The position numbers and the translations under genes were made by a program. Source: CAG-492 sp045643465 (lineage in GTDB: Bacteria > Bacillota > Clostridia > TANB77 > CAG-508). Taken from it: 64,000 nt of DNA. Each line of letters opens with the position of its first letter. The first letter of the stretch is position 1. The notes under the pieces were generated by a model. That model saw nothing but the letters and a program-made list of their open reading frames with translations. It did not search any database and was not told the DNA's origin. Shown here one piece after another: positions 47,801 to 51,957 of this stretch. The stretch covers positions 1 to 64,000 of the forward strand of contig JAZUKV010000002.1 of NCBI GenBank assembly GCA_045643465.1, given 5' to 3'.

Positions 47801-48421
47801 GTTTGGGAAGAATCAATAAACGGAATTGATACGTATACAAATGGAAATAAAGATATAAAGATCGTTAAAAAATTTAAAGTTAAATATTTAAATCTTAATT
47901 ATAACAAAATTAAAATTGATAACATTGCAAAAACTGAGACTATACTTAAAGAGACTGAAATTAAAAGCGAAAGTGAAGATAAACATACTACTGAACAGTC
48001 AATTTTTGGTAAGGTTATTGTTACATATATTGACATTGACACAGACGAACAGATTGGTGATAAAATAGTTCTTACTGGAAAACCAGGCGAAGAGTATGAG
48101 GACATAAGAGAAGATCCTCAAGATTATATATTTGTAAAAGATACAAATAATAGTAAAGGAAATTTTATTGAGGGAACTATAGATGTCAAATATATGTATA
48201 AAAAGATAAAACACGATAAAACAGATGACAAAGATGAAGAAGATGATGAAGAAAAAGATGAGAAAATAAATGTAAAAGAAGTTCTAGAAGAAAATGTAAC
48301 AGAAAATACAACGGAATATACTTTAGAGAGTGTAAAAACTGGAGATAATATAGTAATATATGTTGCTCTATGTAGTGTATCTATAATCGTGATTGCATGC
48401 AGAAAAAGAAAAATTTACTAA
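35876..48421 (+). CDS. 4181-residue cell-surface protein with 20 Cna_B-type repeats and sorting-like C-terminus
   Basis: This is a fibre-like surface protein. ATG 35876 has AGGAAGG upstream. The signal peptide is KRLSFLKWVV plus a hydrophobic core to SNAEG. The N-terminal head (about residues 33-490) includes an FlgD-type Ig segment (about 348-400). An SdrD_B-like domain follows (about 495-595). Twenty Cna_B-type repeats run from about 597 to 3905, each opening with K-x-W-D-D-x-x-N and R-P-x-x-I. Repeats 4-12 each hold an inserted beta-rich module of about 140 residues. After the array come a conserved region with YTVTYTATI and a MucBP-like segment (VTYIDIDTDEQIGDK, about 4042-4110), then an Asp/Glu/Lys linker. 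It ends in SVKTGDNIVIY (S4152), a hydrophobic helix and RKRKIY. The closing motif is the same as in the first giant gene. The ligand is unknown. Confidence 0.88.
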   Translation: MKRLSFLKWVVFICIFIIIGLFFNERQSNAEGTRDMYDYTIGGSSTSSNVNDRWFFDNYLESFTGDSVYYNGDIKNNTVINVYANEGEKIKFASSGSELEITYPSGSKENVSIEQINGSDGFIYSSVEEKSKSYKYLEIVATETGVYTFYLKNQNYCSSDTNAMIDIYNVNSTLPFSSQDKDRYISAWDIQVEGLDGNDINGRVWMDYVSVYRGYSKTNNNSHGNVKLHILTSDGYTYLMKCDGMDPGGMNFFIGTRGLINAQTNEILYKSVPDYTIGNSVYMPVPTNGETKEDKYGKIFFNIPSDDLPDYIKPEIKESQITKKIEFNGSEHKGEEKSSGIFTFSVDHSALYTIRIKNQNTNAVVREISNVAYEGENTVIWDGKDSSGNYAIPGTYVAELEVRNGEYHFILNDVETIHTGITITSEENESSTIYYDNSDIGGYSNLSGTDSKETPFNYSTDFGDHKFINIWAYTNVKNSTEFFILENQTIQKYILKGLVFKDNDKNRAYSTLVDDPISEVKIKIINETTSEEFEAYTTSNGGFSINVPVGRYTVKVADESKQDVLAGYTVVTNNDVQTAINVSSDVTIQDIGYAMNYKNIKIVKKWDDENNAFGARPDKIHIKLMNGDVVAREADVTDENWEYIFEKVPIYDENEDIIKYTIVEDDIQNYELVETTKVQSDDIETYILKNRREKTKIIVRKVWDDFNNRDGLRPDSININVLCGLKLIKVQELNAKNNWQCEILVDKYDALNEEQQYIVVEDEIENYSSEKEILEVKDNTQTIQFTNTQKTIAIEVLKTWIDNNNADNTRPDSITVQILNNNNMVAEHEITKDEMWKYTFVGLPKYDDDGNVITYEIKENAIDGYRLNNIDTNVLVTSENNLDTFELINEYDKTNIKVNKIWDDFDNAENTRPEFITVQILNGESVVVEREITADDNWAYTFRNLNKFDEEGKEINYFVRETDLADYEMTSLKNNGKLMNVDEEIEIETSDYWKKNEDGTWQSTNTAYSGISGKLKSEIFEVTRPTTLNFEMSVSCYQASGNGLYYTLKNIDTDTTIVSTNNAKISGTSRGIVYNYLQYDKVSIPLENPGRYQIEFVINKYQDGSGTLYGLNSGFVRNLSVKKEGTTEEVEITNKYTKKNITVKKNWDDFNNYDNSRPETITVQLKNGENVVREHEIKEEDNWEYTFKNLDVYNQDGSVIEYTVSENNVEGYTLVDQNNIGKRYTVNVPVTFEESSTWIQNDDETWKSTNSGDYTRATIKSNKFIVRDPTTLNFDMSVSSYNSSAYGLYYIVKNADTNVTIADTSNKMIYGTSRGSVYESLSYDHIEIPISETGEYIIEFYFYKYGNVGLNAGFFKNIYFKQTGYTEEIDITNKYNQINIEVEKKWEDFNNINNVRPESINVQLMNGDTVVRTGEILASNDWKLKFNNLDKYDSNGNKINYVIKEDKLENYVLTKQEETGLKFDDIKEIDFDTSYYWSKNADNVWTTTNSSKLNSKEIVLTGPSIISFDMSVSCYSSSSCGAYYTLTNVDTNQVVVTTSNNKLNGTSLGTVYSNLKYNHIEIPIETAGKYVLELGYEKYGSNTGGSYGLNAPYFKNVNCISPRNTVQMEITNELNTTNLKINKKWNDFDNNYNVRPDSVMVEVFDGENIVAEHEIKQDEDWTYTFKNLKKCNENGEQIKYTVREKNLENYKLGLQENKGFLYDIGRDVEIDSYNYWTKNTDDDTWKSNNTSSGSTATLTSKIINIDKECILSFDISVSSYDVSSNYGLGYTLKNADTNTTIVTTTNARIKGTSRGTSYDSLKYDRVEIPIQTPGNYIIEFNYYRYSSSSGGNYGLNSGFVKNIKVFEKGITQDIDITNELNIINLKVDKNWLDAKNVEGKRPEKIHVSVMNGENQVAEHDITAADDWTYTFTNLKKYDENENDIEYVINEDPIDNYVKTNQKDKGFAIDKRADVSLESVNDWTLRADGTWETVITSNKTDILRGNFTIEDPTTLEFDISVSTYNSKSYGLYYILKNIDTNETIITTNNNKLYGTSRGTVYENLQFEHVAIPIEKAGNYQLEFNYYRYQNSTGGSNGLNTAYVKNVFYKEKANTKNIEITNEYDKVDLMVRKNWNDYFNYYESQPDAIHVKLMNGDSLVDEHDITKENEWEYTFTNIDKFDENGNKINYTIVEDAVNNYDFVDTKKIENLKGASSKINMQSSAQWNEIDDGTWQSKGVSNDNIDRIVSESFTVEKAGEIDFDVSVSAYNVNSYGLYYEVKNVETGETVVTTVNNKLVGIDRGIEYASLKYDHINIPIEQPGVYQIEFCYRRYTGSTGGSYGLNAGFFKNLRYTEYKNIEIIEITNQYNKVNVEVTKIWRDADNKYGVRPESIHVKLFNGQNVVAEHDITAENNWSYVFRDIDKNDENGNKINYSVLEDSVDEYMYVGQKNNGLLRNTQIDLKFEESDQWKQNDDGTWQSLDFMYENVAKSEPFKITEPVTLSFDASVSTYSRTGYGLYYVLTNLDTNTEIVNTNSNRINGTDRGTVYEDLQYDNIKIEINEPGRYQLKFIHQRYGYTGGSYGLDAGFFKNAKYFISTNTEGIEITNELNSKNICVTKTWDDDNNLTGNRPSSINVSLYGNGSLVDSKEITSDNDWNVKFENVKKYDTNGEIIKYDVTEEDVDKYICTNIEKTGNIDKYSLEGKTIDQWSKNDDGVWESTSSNNYNPANITFKDIDVIEKGILSFDMSVSSFEYEGYGLSYSVKNVNTNSVIADTTWNKINGISRGNEYSNLKYEHVDIPIDEPGKYEISFIFNGYYNYVGGNYGLNKGFIKNISFEESIAAEKFNLTNKCNVKNVYLKKVWDDNNNEKNARPSSITVNVKNGTEIAATTTVSESDNWEAVINNLPICDTNGEINYTFEEAPIENYKLESIELKDDENYVTMNENEEEYPWIYENGIWQSGNKGIDYTSSRATTNNFEITDGQSLHFEYAISSENTYDKGLYYIYNANTGECVKSSGYISGVTSGSTIDTLVFSEENIYLETGTYYIELRYDKDSSNSDGADVFCIKNIYVKDDQPTKRLVLTNKYEKSKDEPELVTISGTKTWVNDHDNADNTRPEKITINLMNGNDVIESKDVTPDNDGNWTYSFEAYKYDGDGNEIAYTINEESINDYSAEVSGSIVDGFEITNTYTGRIMKTFIINKVWDDENNKANKRPASVNVSVYRDIEGVKTLVKTYTITSEDISANTWSYDVTDLDKYDENGNEIVYTFEEEEMGSIFYQFAESNIEDNKVTITNKFEVPDTKVNAKVIKVWNDEENKAGKRSKDVTVTLYANGEITDKTYVLNAENVVNTENSWEYTFEGLNKYDNNGDSISYSVQEVLDNNNYEMSSKTEFVHEMGFVSTIINTFKKNTELRDIVVKKVWDDEGNKAGKRPNEITVNLLNGEIIKTAVLNAENNWTVTFEGIPKYNDLNNEIEYTAEETNITSIFYKQTNNTGIANESGEITITNKFEVPDTKVTLDVEKVWDDNDSEKRPEYISVQLLANGTAEGTTITLDSTKQWAYTYSDLIKYDENGNEINYTVKELATNNIYYKAENAKYDKVGNKVTITNKFVVPDEKVKVKVNKIWDDNADNAEKRPETLEIELSNGQKYIMSASDADVVDKNIWTYTFENLEKYNAQNGDEIVYTAVENFDNENYTSTVENKVENGVKVITFTNKYAPNTEKRDILVEKIWEDSNNVNNKRPTSIIVKLSDGITQVGEKTMYADQNGNWTCTFKDLPKYDSKNNEIKYIATEICDSIFYVEKTHENVMNSDGKITITNKFDVPDDTIDIAVNKVWDDENNRDGRRPEILTIVIKNDADEELKRISISGNEKTNEGWNGTFKDMRKYDETTGDEAKYNIDEVDENNNLELYIKSVNGTTITNTYKLNNPRIEDPVTSKNGPEFIYSSDEILEYTVTYTATIVDFYGDANIKIVDQLPYEIDENLSDLNDGTYDKATKQIVWEESINGIDTYTNGNKDIKIVKKFKVKYLNLNYNKIKIDNIAKTETILKETEIKSESEDKHTTEQSIFGKVIVTYIDIDTDEQIGDKIVLTGKPGEEYEDIREDPQDYIFVKDTNNSKGNFIEGTIDVKYMYKKIKHDKTDDKDEEDDEEKDEKINVKEVLEENVTENTTEYTLESVKTGDNIVIYVALCSVSIIVIACRKRKIY
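37663..47590 (+). repeat. Array of 20 Cna_B-type repeats
   Basis: Unit starts (the V-x-K-x-W-D-D strand) are near 37663, 37965, 38255, 38558, 39292, 40010, 40727, 41464, 42190, 42922, 43648, 44372, 45095, 45390, 45710, 46045, 46350, 46655, 46970 and 47280. Units without an insert are about 300 bp; the nine with an insert are about 720-735 bp. Each ends in a strand like I-T-N-K-F/Y. Cna_B domains often carry Lys-Asn isopeptide bonds; the opening Lys and the closing Asn are kept in most units. Confidence 0.88.
38558..45090 (+). repeat. Nine composite units: Cna_B domain with inserted beta-rich module
   Basis: The unit period is 717-737 bp. Within each unit the Cna_B strands run up to the Y-x-V/I-x-E-x-x-x-x-x-Y segment. 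A module follows, near 38820-39250, 39545-39970, 40262-40690, 40975-41430, 41710-42150, 42440-42890, 43165-43610, 43900-44335 and 44620-45030. Only then comes the final Cna_B strand (E-I-T-N-x-Y/L). Module signature: W-x-x-N-x-D-x-x-W-x-S ... F-D-x-S-V-S ... G-L-Y-Y-x-L-K-N ... G-T-S-R-G ... Y-x-x-L-x-Y-D ... G-x-Y-x-x-E-F ... G-L-N-x-G-F-x-K-N. The ninth copy is the most diverged. Confidence 0.85.
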
Positions 48422-48456
48422 ACTGAAACAATTAAATAATTAGAATATGCATAAAG

Positions 48457-48484
48457 GCGGGGTTTTTTAATGAAAAACCTCGCT
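48457..48484 (+). terminator. Possible terminator after the 4181-residue gene
   Basis: GCGGGGTTTTT pairs with AAAAACCTCGC (one G-U pair). No long T-run follows the stem, so termination may be partial. Confidence 0.55.
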
Positions 48485-48541
48485 TAAATTATATATATTG
48501 GGTAAAACAATCTACAATTATTGTTTTTTTTATTTTTTTAC

Positions 48542-48570
48542 TTGACTTTTTAGATATCTTTTGATATTAT
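48542..48570 (+). promoter_or_regulatory. Promoter of the tRNA-Gly / tRNA-Cys pair
   Basis: TTGACT (48542-48547), 17 nt, then TATTAT (48565-48570), 14 nt before the first tRNA. Confidence 0.75.
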
Positions 48571-48584
48571 AATTTTGTTGTTAT

Positions 48585-48660
48585 GCGGGAATAGCTCAGT
48601 TGATAGAGCGCTGCCTTGCCAAGGCAGAGGTCGCGGGTTTGAGCCCCGTTTCCCGCTCCA
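48585..48660 (+). tRNA. tRNA-Gly (anticodon GCC)
   Basis: Acceptor GCGGGAA/TTCCCGC, D arm GCTC...GAGC, anticodon arm CTGCC-TTGCCAA-GGCAG presenting GCC, T arm with GGGTTTGAGCCCC and an encoded CCA. Length 76 nt. Confidence 0.97.
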
Positions 48661-48717
48661 ATAAATTTTATTACATTTTGTAATAAAATTTATTTTTTAG
48701 AATATATATTAATATCT

Positions 48718-48791
48718 GGCGCCTTAGCCAAGCGGTAAGGCACGAGTCTGCAAAACTCTGATGATCGGTCCGACTCCGATAGGCGCCTCCA
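48718..48791 (+). tRNA. tRNA-Cys (anticodon GCA)
   Basis: Acceptor GGCGCCT/AGGCGCC, anticodon arm GAGT-CTGCAAA-ACTC presenting GCA, T arm CGGTCCGACTCCG and an encoded CCA. Length 74 nt. It lies 57 nt after tRNA-Gly with no separate promoter seen, so the two are probably transcribed together. Confidence 0.97.
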
Positions 48792-48796
48792 TAATA

Positions 48797-48838
48797 AAAA
48801 AGAGAAAATGTTGATATATCAATGTTTTCTCTTTTTTT
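48797..48838 (+). terminator. Intrinsic terminator after tRNA-Cys
   Basis: AAAGAGAAAA-TG-TTGATATATCAA-TG-TTTTCTCTTT followed by a run of T; strong and close to the tRNA end. Confidence 0.92.
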
Positions 48839-48932
48839 GTTGCATTTTTTATTCTTACAGTCTTCTATTATTTTATCAAAGTCTGACATATACAATTTAT
48901 CTTGTATAATTCTGAAATTTTGTATTCTACTA

Positions 48933-48961
48933 TTGACTTTTAAATAGTTTTTTATAATAAT
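48933..48961 (+). promoter_or_regulatory. Possible promoter of the small unknown gene
   Basis: TTGACT (48933-48938), 17 nt, AATAAT (48956-48961). An overlapping TATAAT at 48953 would give only 14 nt. Confidence 0.45.
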
Positions 48962-48999
48962 ACAAATAGTAAAAATTCTTAGAAGAAAGGGAATATATA

Positions 49000-49464
49000 A
49001 TGAAAGAAATTTATAAAATAGATATGTTGTGTAAGCATTTTAAAGGGAAAACCTTGCTAGAAAAAAATATTTATAAAATTATAGCATTGCATGTCAAGGG
49101 AAAAGATGTAGATCAATCCAAAATCACATATTCTGGTGATAGAGATTTACAAAGTGCAACTAATTTAGTTATATATGCTAATATTTTTCAAGATAATCGC
49201 TTATTTGCAAGAGAATATGAAGATATAAGTTCAGAGCTTAGTATAGAAAAGAAAAATGAGTTTAATCAAGATATTAGAGTGCAACCATTAAATTTTGAAG
49301 AAATCAAACTAGTATCAACACACGAATTTCGTGAAGAAAAGATAAAATATACACAGGATAAATTTAAAAAAAGATATACAAAAGGAAAGGTAAAATTCAC
49401 AAAAAAATATTATTTTTTTTGTGAATTTTTTGTGAAGAAAAACGCAAAATATCGTAAACATTGA
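49000..49464 (+). CDS. Hypothetical protein of 154 residues upstream of mraZ
   Basis: I do not recognise this protein. ATG 49000 follows AGAAAGGG at a fair distance, and a plausible promoter lies upstream. The sequence is soluble-looking and charged, with KGKTLLEKNIYKIIALHVKG in the first third. There is no signal peptide, and Cys appears only near the ends. The last 40 residues are very basic (KKRYTKGKVKFTKKYYF...KKNAKYRKH), which may mean nucleic-acid contact. No terminator is obvious before the mraZ promoter. Codon use looks like the neighbours. It could be a lineage-specific gene of the division locus. Confidence 0.6.
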   Translation: MKEIYKIDMLCKHFKGKTLLEKNIYKIIALHVKGKDVDQSKITYSGDRDLQSATNLVIYANIFQDNRLFAREYEDISSELSIEKKNEFNQDIRVQPLNFEEIKLVSTHEFREEKIKYTQDKFKKRYTKGKVKFTKKYYFFCEFFVKKNAKYRKH

Positions 49465-49586
49465 AAAAACGTAAACAACTAGAAAATAGTTGAATGTAAA
49501 GGTTAAAGAAGATAACATAAAAACCAAACAAAAGTTTGAAAACACCAAAAAAACAACGTTATTTCAAAAAAAATTCAAAAAAAGTG

Positions 49587-49615
49587 TTGCAATTTCAAAA
49601 ACGTTGTATTACAAT
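49587..49615 (+). promoter_or_regulatory. Promoter of the mraZ division cluster
   Basis: TTGCAA (49587-49592), exactly 17 nt, TACAAT (49610-49615). The expected start of transcription falls on the AAGTGG boxes. Confidence 0.75.
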
Positions 49616-49621
49616 TTACTT

Positions 49622-49647
49622 AAGTGGTAGAAAGTGGTAAAAAGTGG
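49622..49647 (+). promoter_or_regulatory. MraZ operator: three AAGTGG boxes
   Basis: AAGTGG occurs at 49622, 49632 and 49642, exactly 10 bp apart (one helical turn). Direct GTGG-type repeats with this spacing are the known MraZ box in Bacillota and Mollicutes. They lie just after the -10, so MraZ would repress its own operon. Confidence 0.9.
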
Positions 49648-49674
49648 AGCTACTTAGTAAGTGAGGTGAGACCA

Positions 49675-50106
49675 ATGTTAATTGGAGAATACGAACATTC
49701 ACTAGATGATAAAGGCAGAGTTATAATGCCAGTTAAGTTAAGATTAGACATAGGAGAACGTTTTATTATAACTAAAGGCTTAGACGGGTGTTTATTTGTG
49801 TTTTCACAATCAGAATGGTCTAATTTTGAAGAAAAGCTTAAATCTTTACCATTAACTAACAAAAATGCAAGAGATTTTGTTAGATTCTTTCTATCAGGAG
49901 CAACAGAGTGTGAACTAGATAAACAAGGCAGATTCTTAATAGTTAATAATTTGCGTGAATATGCAGAAATAACTAAAGAAGTTGTTATTATTGGGGTTGG
50001 CACAAGACTTGAAATTTGGAACAAAGATAAATGGAAAAATTACAATAGTGATGAAAATATTTCACCAGATGATATAGCAGAAAACATGACAATGTTAGGT
50101 ATATAA
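49675..50106 (+). CDS. mraZ: Transcriptional regulator MraZ
   Basis: This is an AbrB-like double-domain DNA-binding protein that usually represses the division/cell-wall cluster it starts. ATG 49675 (143 residues) follows GAGGTGAG; a longer in-frame reading from 49624 runs through the operator and is not real. The N-terminal motif is GEYEHSLDDKGRVIMPVKLR and its second-copy equivalent is CELDKQGRFLIVNNLREYA. These two DxKGR/DxQGR repeats define the family. It is separated from rsmH by about 257 bases that hold direct repeats and a hairpin. Confidence 0.97.
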   Translation: MLIGEYEHSLDDKGRVIMPVKLRLDIGERFIITKGLDGCLFVFSQSEWSNFEEKLKSLPLTNKNARDFVRFFLSGATECELDKQGRFLIVNNLREYAEITKEVVIIGVGTRLEIWNKDKWKNYNSDENISPDDIAENMTMLGI

Positions 50107-50129
50107 CTTGCAAAAGTTTATATAAAAAA

Positions 50130-50187
50130 ACAAAAGATAAAATATTAGGATACAAAAGATAAAATAATTAAGATACAAAAGATAAAG
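50130..50187 (+). repeat. Three direct repeats of a roughly 22-bp AT-rich unit
   Basis: ACAAAAGATAAA occurs three times in tandem, the first two followed by ATATTAGGAT or ATAATTAAGAT. It lies between mraZ and rsmH and is not coding. Confidence 0.8.
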
Positions 50188-50292
50188 CTAAGCATATATA
50201 CGAATGTTGGCTTAACTAAAGATGAATTAATTTAATGTACGAAAGTATTTTTAGGTACTAAAGAGCAAAGATTTAATGATTTTAAGCTACAT

Positions 50293-50323
50293 AACAGGTT
50301 GGTATTTTTATAATACCAACTGT
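50293..50323 (+). other. Hairpin in the mraZ-rsmH gap
   Basis: AACAGGTTGGTATT (50293-50306) pairs with AATACCAACTGTT (50311-50323) with one bulged G. No T-run follows. It may be an attenuator or an RNA-processing site ahead of rsmH. Confidence 0.6.
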
Positions 50324-50363
50324 TGTGCTATATGATAAAAATATAAAAGTAGAGGGTGAATAT

Positions 50364-51315
50364 TTGGAATTTAAGCATAAACCGGTATTATTAGATGAAT
50401 GTATTGAAGGATTGAATATTAAGCCGGATGGAATATATGTAGATGGTACTTTGCGGAGGTGCAGGACACAGTAAAGTCATTTTAGAGCATCTTTCTAATA
50501 AAGGATTATTGATTGGAATAGATAGAGATGATGATGCTTTAAATGCTGCAAAGGAAAATTTAAAAGATTATAAAAATGTGAAATATATTCACGGAAATCA
50601 TGATGATATTAGTAGAATCCTAAAAGAAATTGGCATTGAAAGTGTGGATGGAATTTTATTAGACCTAGGTGTTTCATCATATCAGTTAGATGAAAAATCT
50701 AGGGGATTTAGCTACATTGGAAATAATGAATTAGATATGAGAATGGATAAAACTCAAAGTTTGACAGCAAAAGAAGTTGTTAACACATATTCAGAAGAGC
50801 ATTTAGCAGAAATTATTTTCGAATATGGTGAAGAGCGTTTTTCAAAAAATATAGCAAGAAATATTTGTAAAGAGCGTGTAAATAAAGAAATACAAACAAC
50901 TGCAGAGCTAGTTGATATTATTGAAAGATCTATTCCAAAGTCTAAACAAAAAGATGGACATCCAGCTAAAAGAACTTTTCAAGCAATAAGAATAGAAGTA
51001 AATGATGAATTAAAACCATTATATAATACTGTTATAAACAGTATTAAAGCATTAAAGCATAACGGAAGACTTTGTATTATTACTTTTCATTCATTAGAAG
51101 ATAGGGCTGTTAAACAAGCATATACAGATGCTGAAGGAAAATGTACATGTCCTAAGGATCTTCCTTATTGTGTTTGTAATTATAAATCATTTGGAAAAAT
51201 TATTAATAAAAAACCAATAGTTTCAACAAAAGAAGAGCTAAAATTAAATAGTAGAGCACAGAGTGCAAAACTAAGAATTTTTGAAAGAAAAGAGGTGAAA
51301 ACTTATGGCGAATAG
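50364..51315 (+). CDS. rsmH: 16S rRNA (cytosine-1402-N4) methyltransferase RsmH, with apparent +1 frameshift
   Basis: RsmH methylates C1402 in the ribosomal decoding site. The family N-terminus (M-E-F-K-H-K-P-V-L-L-D-E) begins at TTG 50364, with GAGGGTG 5 nt upstream. That frame runs D-G-T-L-R-R and stops after a few more codons. The rest of the family (C-G-G-A-G-H-S, the SAM loop) is in the next frame. Skipping one T at ACT-T-TGC (50448-50454) joins the two into D-G-T-C-G-G-A-G-H-S and gives 316 residues, the normal size. Downstream motifs are intact: GILLDLGVSSYQLDE, RGFSY, DGHPAKRTFQAIRIEVN and ITFHSLEDRAVK. The stop overlaps ftsL. The shift may be a sequencing error, a real mutation or recoding. 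Confidence 0.88.
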
Positions 51316-51871
51316 GGCGTATGGATATCAAGGGTACAATAATAAAGGGTACCAATTTGAAACGAGCCCCAAAAAGTTGCAGCCAGAATACGATACTGAA
51401 GATATTGAGCAAAAAAAGAAAACAAAAAAAGCAGCTAATAAAAAAGTTGATAGCAAAAAAATTATTAGGGAAAATGCTATAAAAGGTATAACTAAAACAG
51501 AGCTTAATAAAAAAGCAAAATTAGTTTGCTATATAGTATTCGGTTTTACTGTACTATTTACCATAAGTTATAGAAATTCTATAATAAATGAGAAATTTAA
51601 CCAGAAAGAGTCATTAAAAATGGAGCTTGCTGAAATTCAAAAAGTAAATGAGCAGCTTCAAGTTAGTGTTGAAAATGAGTTAAATTTAACGAGTGTAGAA
51701 AAATTAGCAAAAGAAAAATTGGGAATGAGTAAACTAAACAATACTCAAAAAATATATGTAAGTTTACCTAAAAAGGAATATGTGGAGACAAAAGCAGAAA
51801 GCCTTTTAGAGGAGGAGAAGGAAGATATATTTAAAACAATAATTAATAAATTTACAAAGCTTATAAAATAG
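51305..51871 (+). CDS. ftsL: Cell-division protein FtsL/DivIC-like
   Basis: This bitopic membrane protein belongs to the FtsL-DivIC-FtsQ group that activates septal wall synthesis. It has 188 residues, with AGAGGTG before ATG 51305, which overlaps the rsmH end. A Lys-rich cytoplasmic tail (about 1-75) precedes one membrane helix (LVCYIVFGFTVLFTISY). A coiled coil follows (NEKFNQKESLKMELAEIQK), then NLTSVEKLAKEKLGMSKL, the conserved FtsL end. Its position between rsmH and a class B PBP is the standard place for ftsL. Low sequence conservation is normal for this family. Confidence 0.85.
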   Translation: MANRAYGYQGYNNKGYQFETSPKKLQPEYDTEDIEQKKKTKKAANKKVDSKKIIRENAIKGITKTELNKKAKLVCYIVFGFTVLFTISYRNSIINEKFNQKESLKMELAEIQKVNEQLQVSVENELNLTSVEKLAKEKLGMSKLNNTQKIYVSLPKKEYVETKAESLLEEEKEDIFKTIINKFTKLIK

Positions 51872-51874
51872 GGG

Positions 51875-51908
51875 GACTAAATTTAAATCAAAATTTAGTC
51901 TTTTTTTT
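51875..51908 (+). terminator. Intrinsic terminator after ftsL
   Basis: GACTAAATTT (51875-51884) pairs with AAATTTAGTC (51891-51900), then eight T. It lies within the division cluster, so the genes beyond need read-through or a second promoter. A TATAAT at 51925-51930 is a candidate -10. Confidence 0.9.
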
Positions 51909-51957
51909 GTCTTTTCTAATATTATATAATAGTAAAATTTAAACTCTTGGAGGCATA

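Noticed and set aside
48671..48895. Minus-strand ORF of 74 codons over the tRNA-Cys region
   Set aside because: Its translated GAYRSRTDHQSFADSCLTAW-like text is what comes from reading a tRNA gene on the wrong strand; it covers tRNA-Cys and its terminator.
49624..49674. Longer N-terminus for MraZ starting MVESGKKW
   Set aside because: It translates the AAGTGG operator boxes and lacks a ribosome site; ATG 49675 matches the family start.
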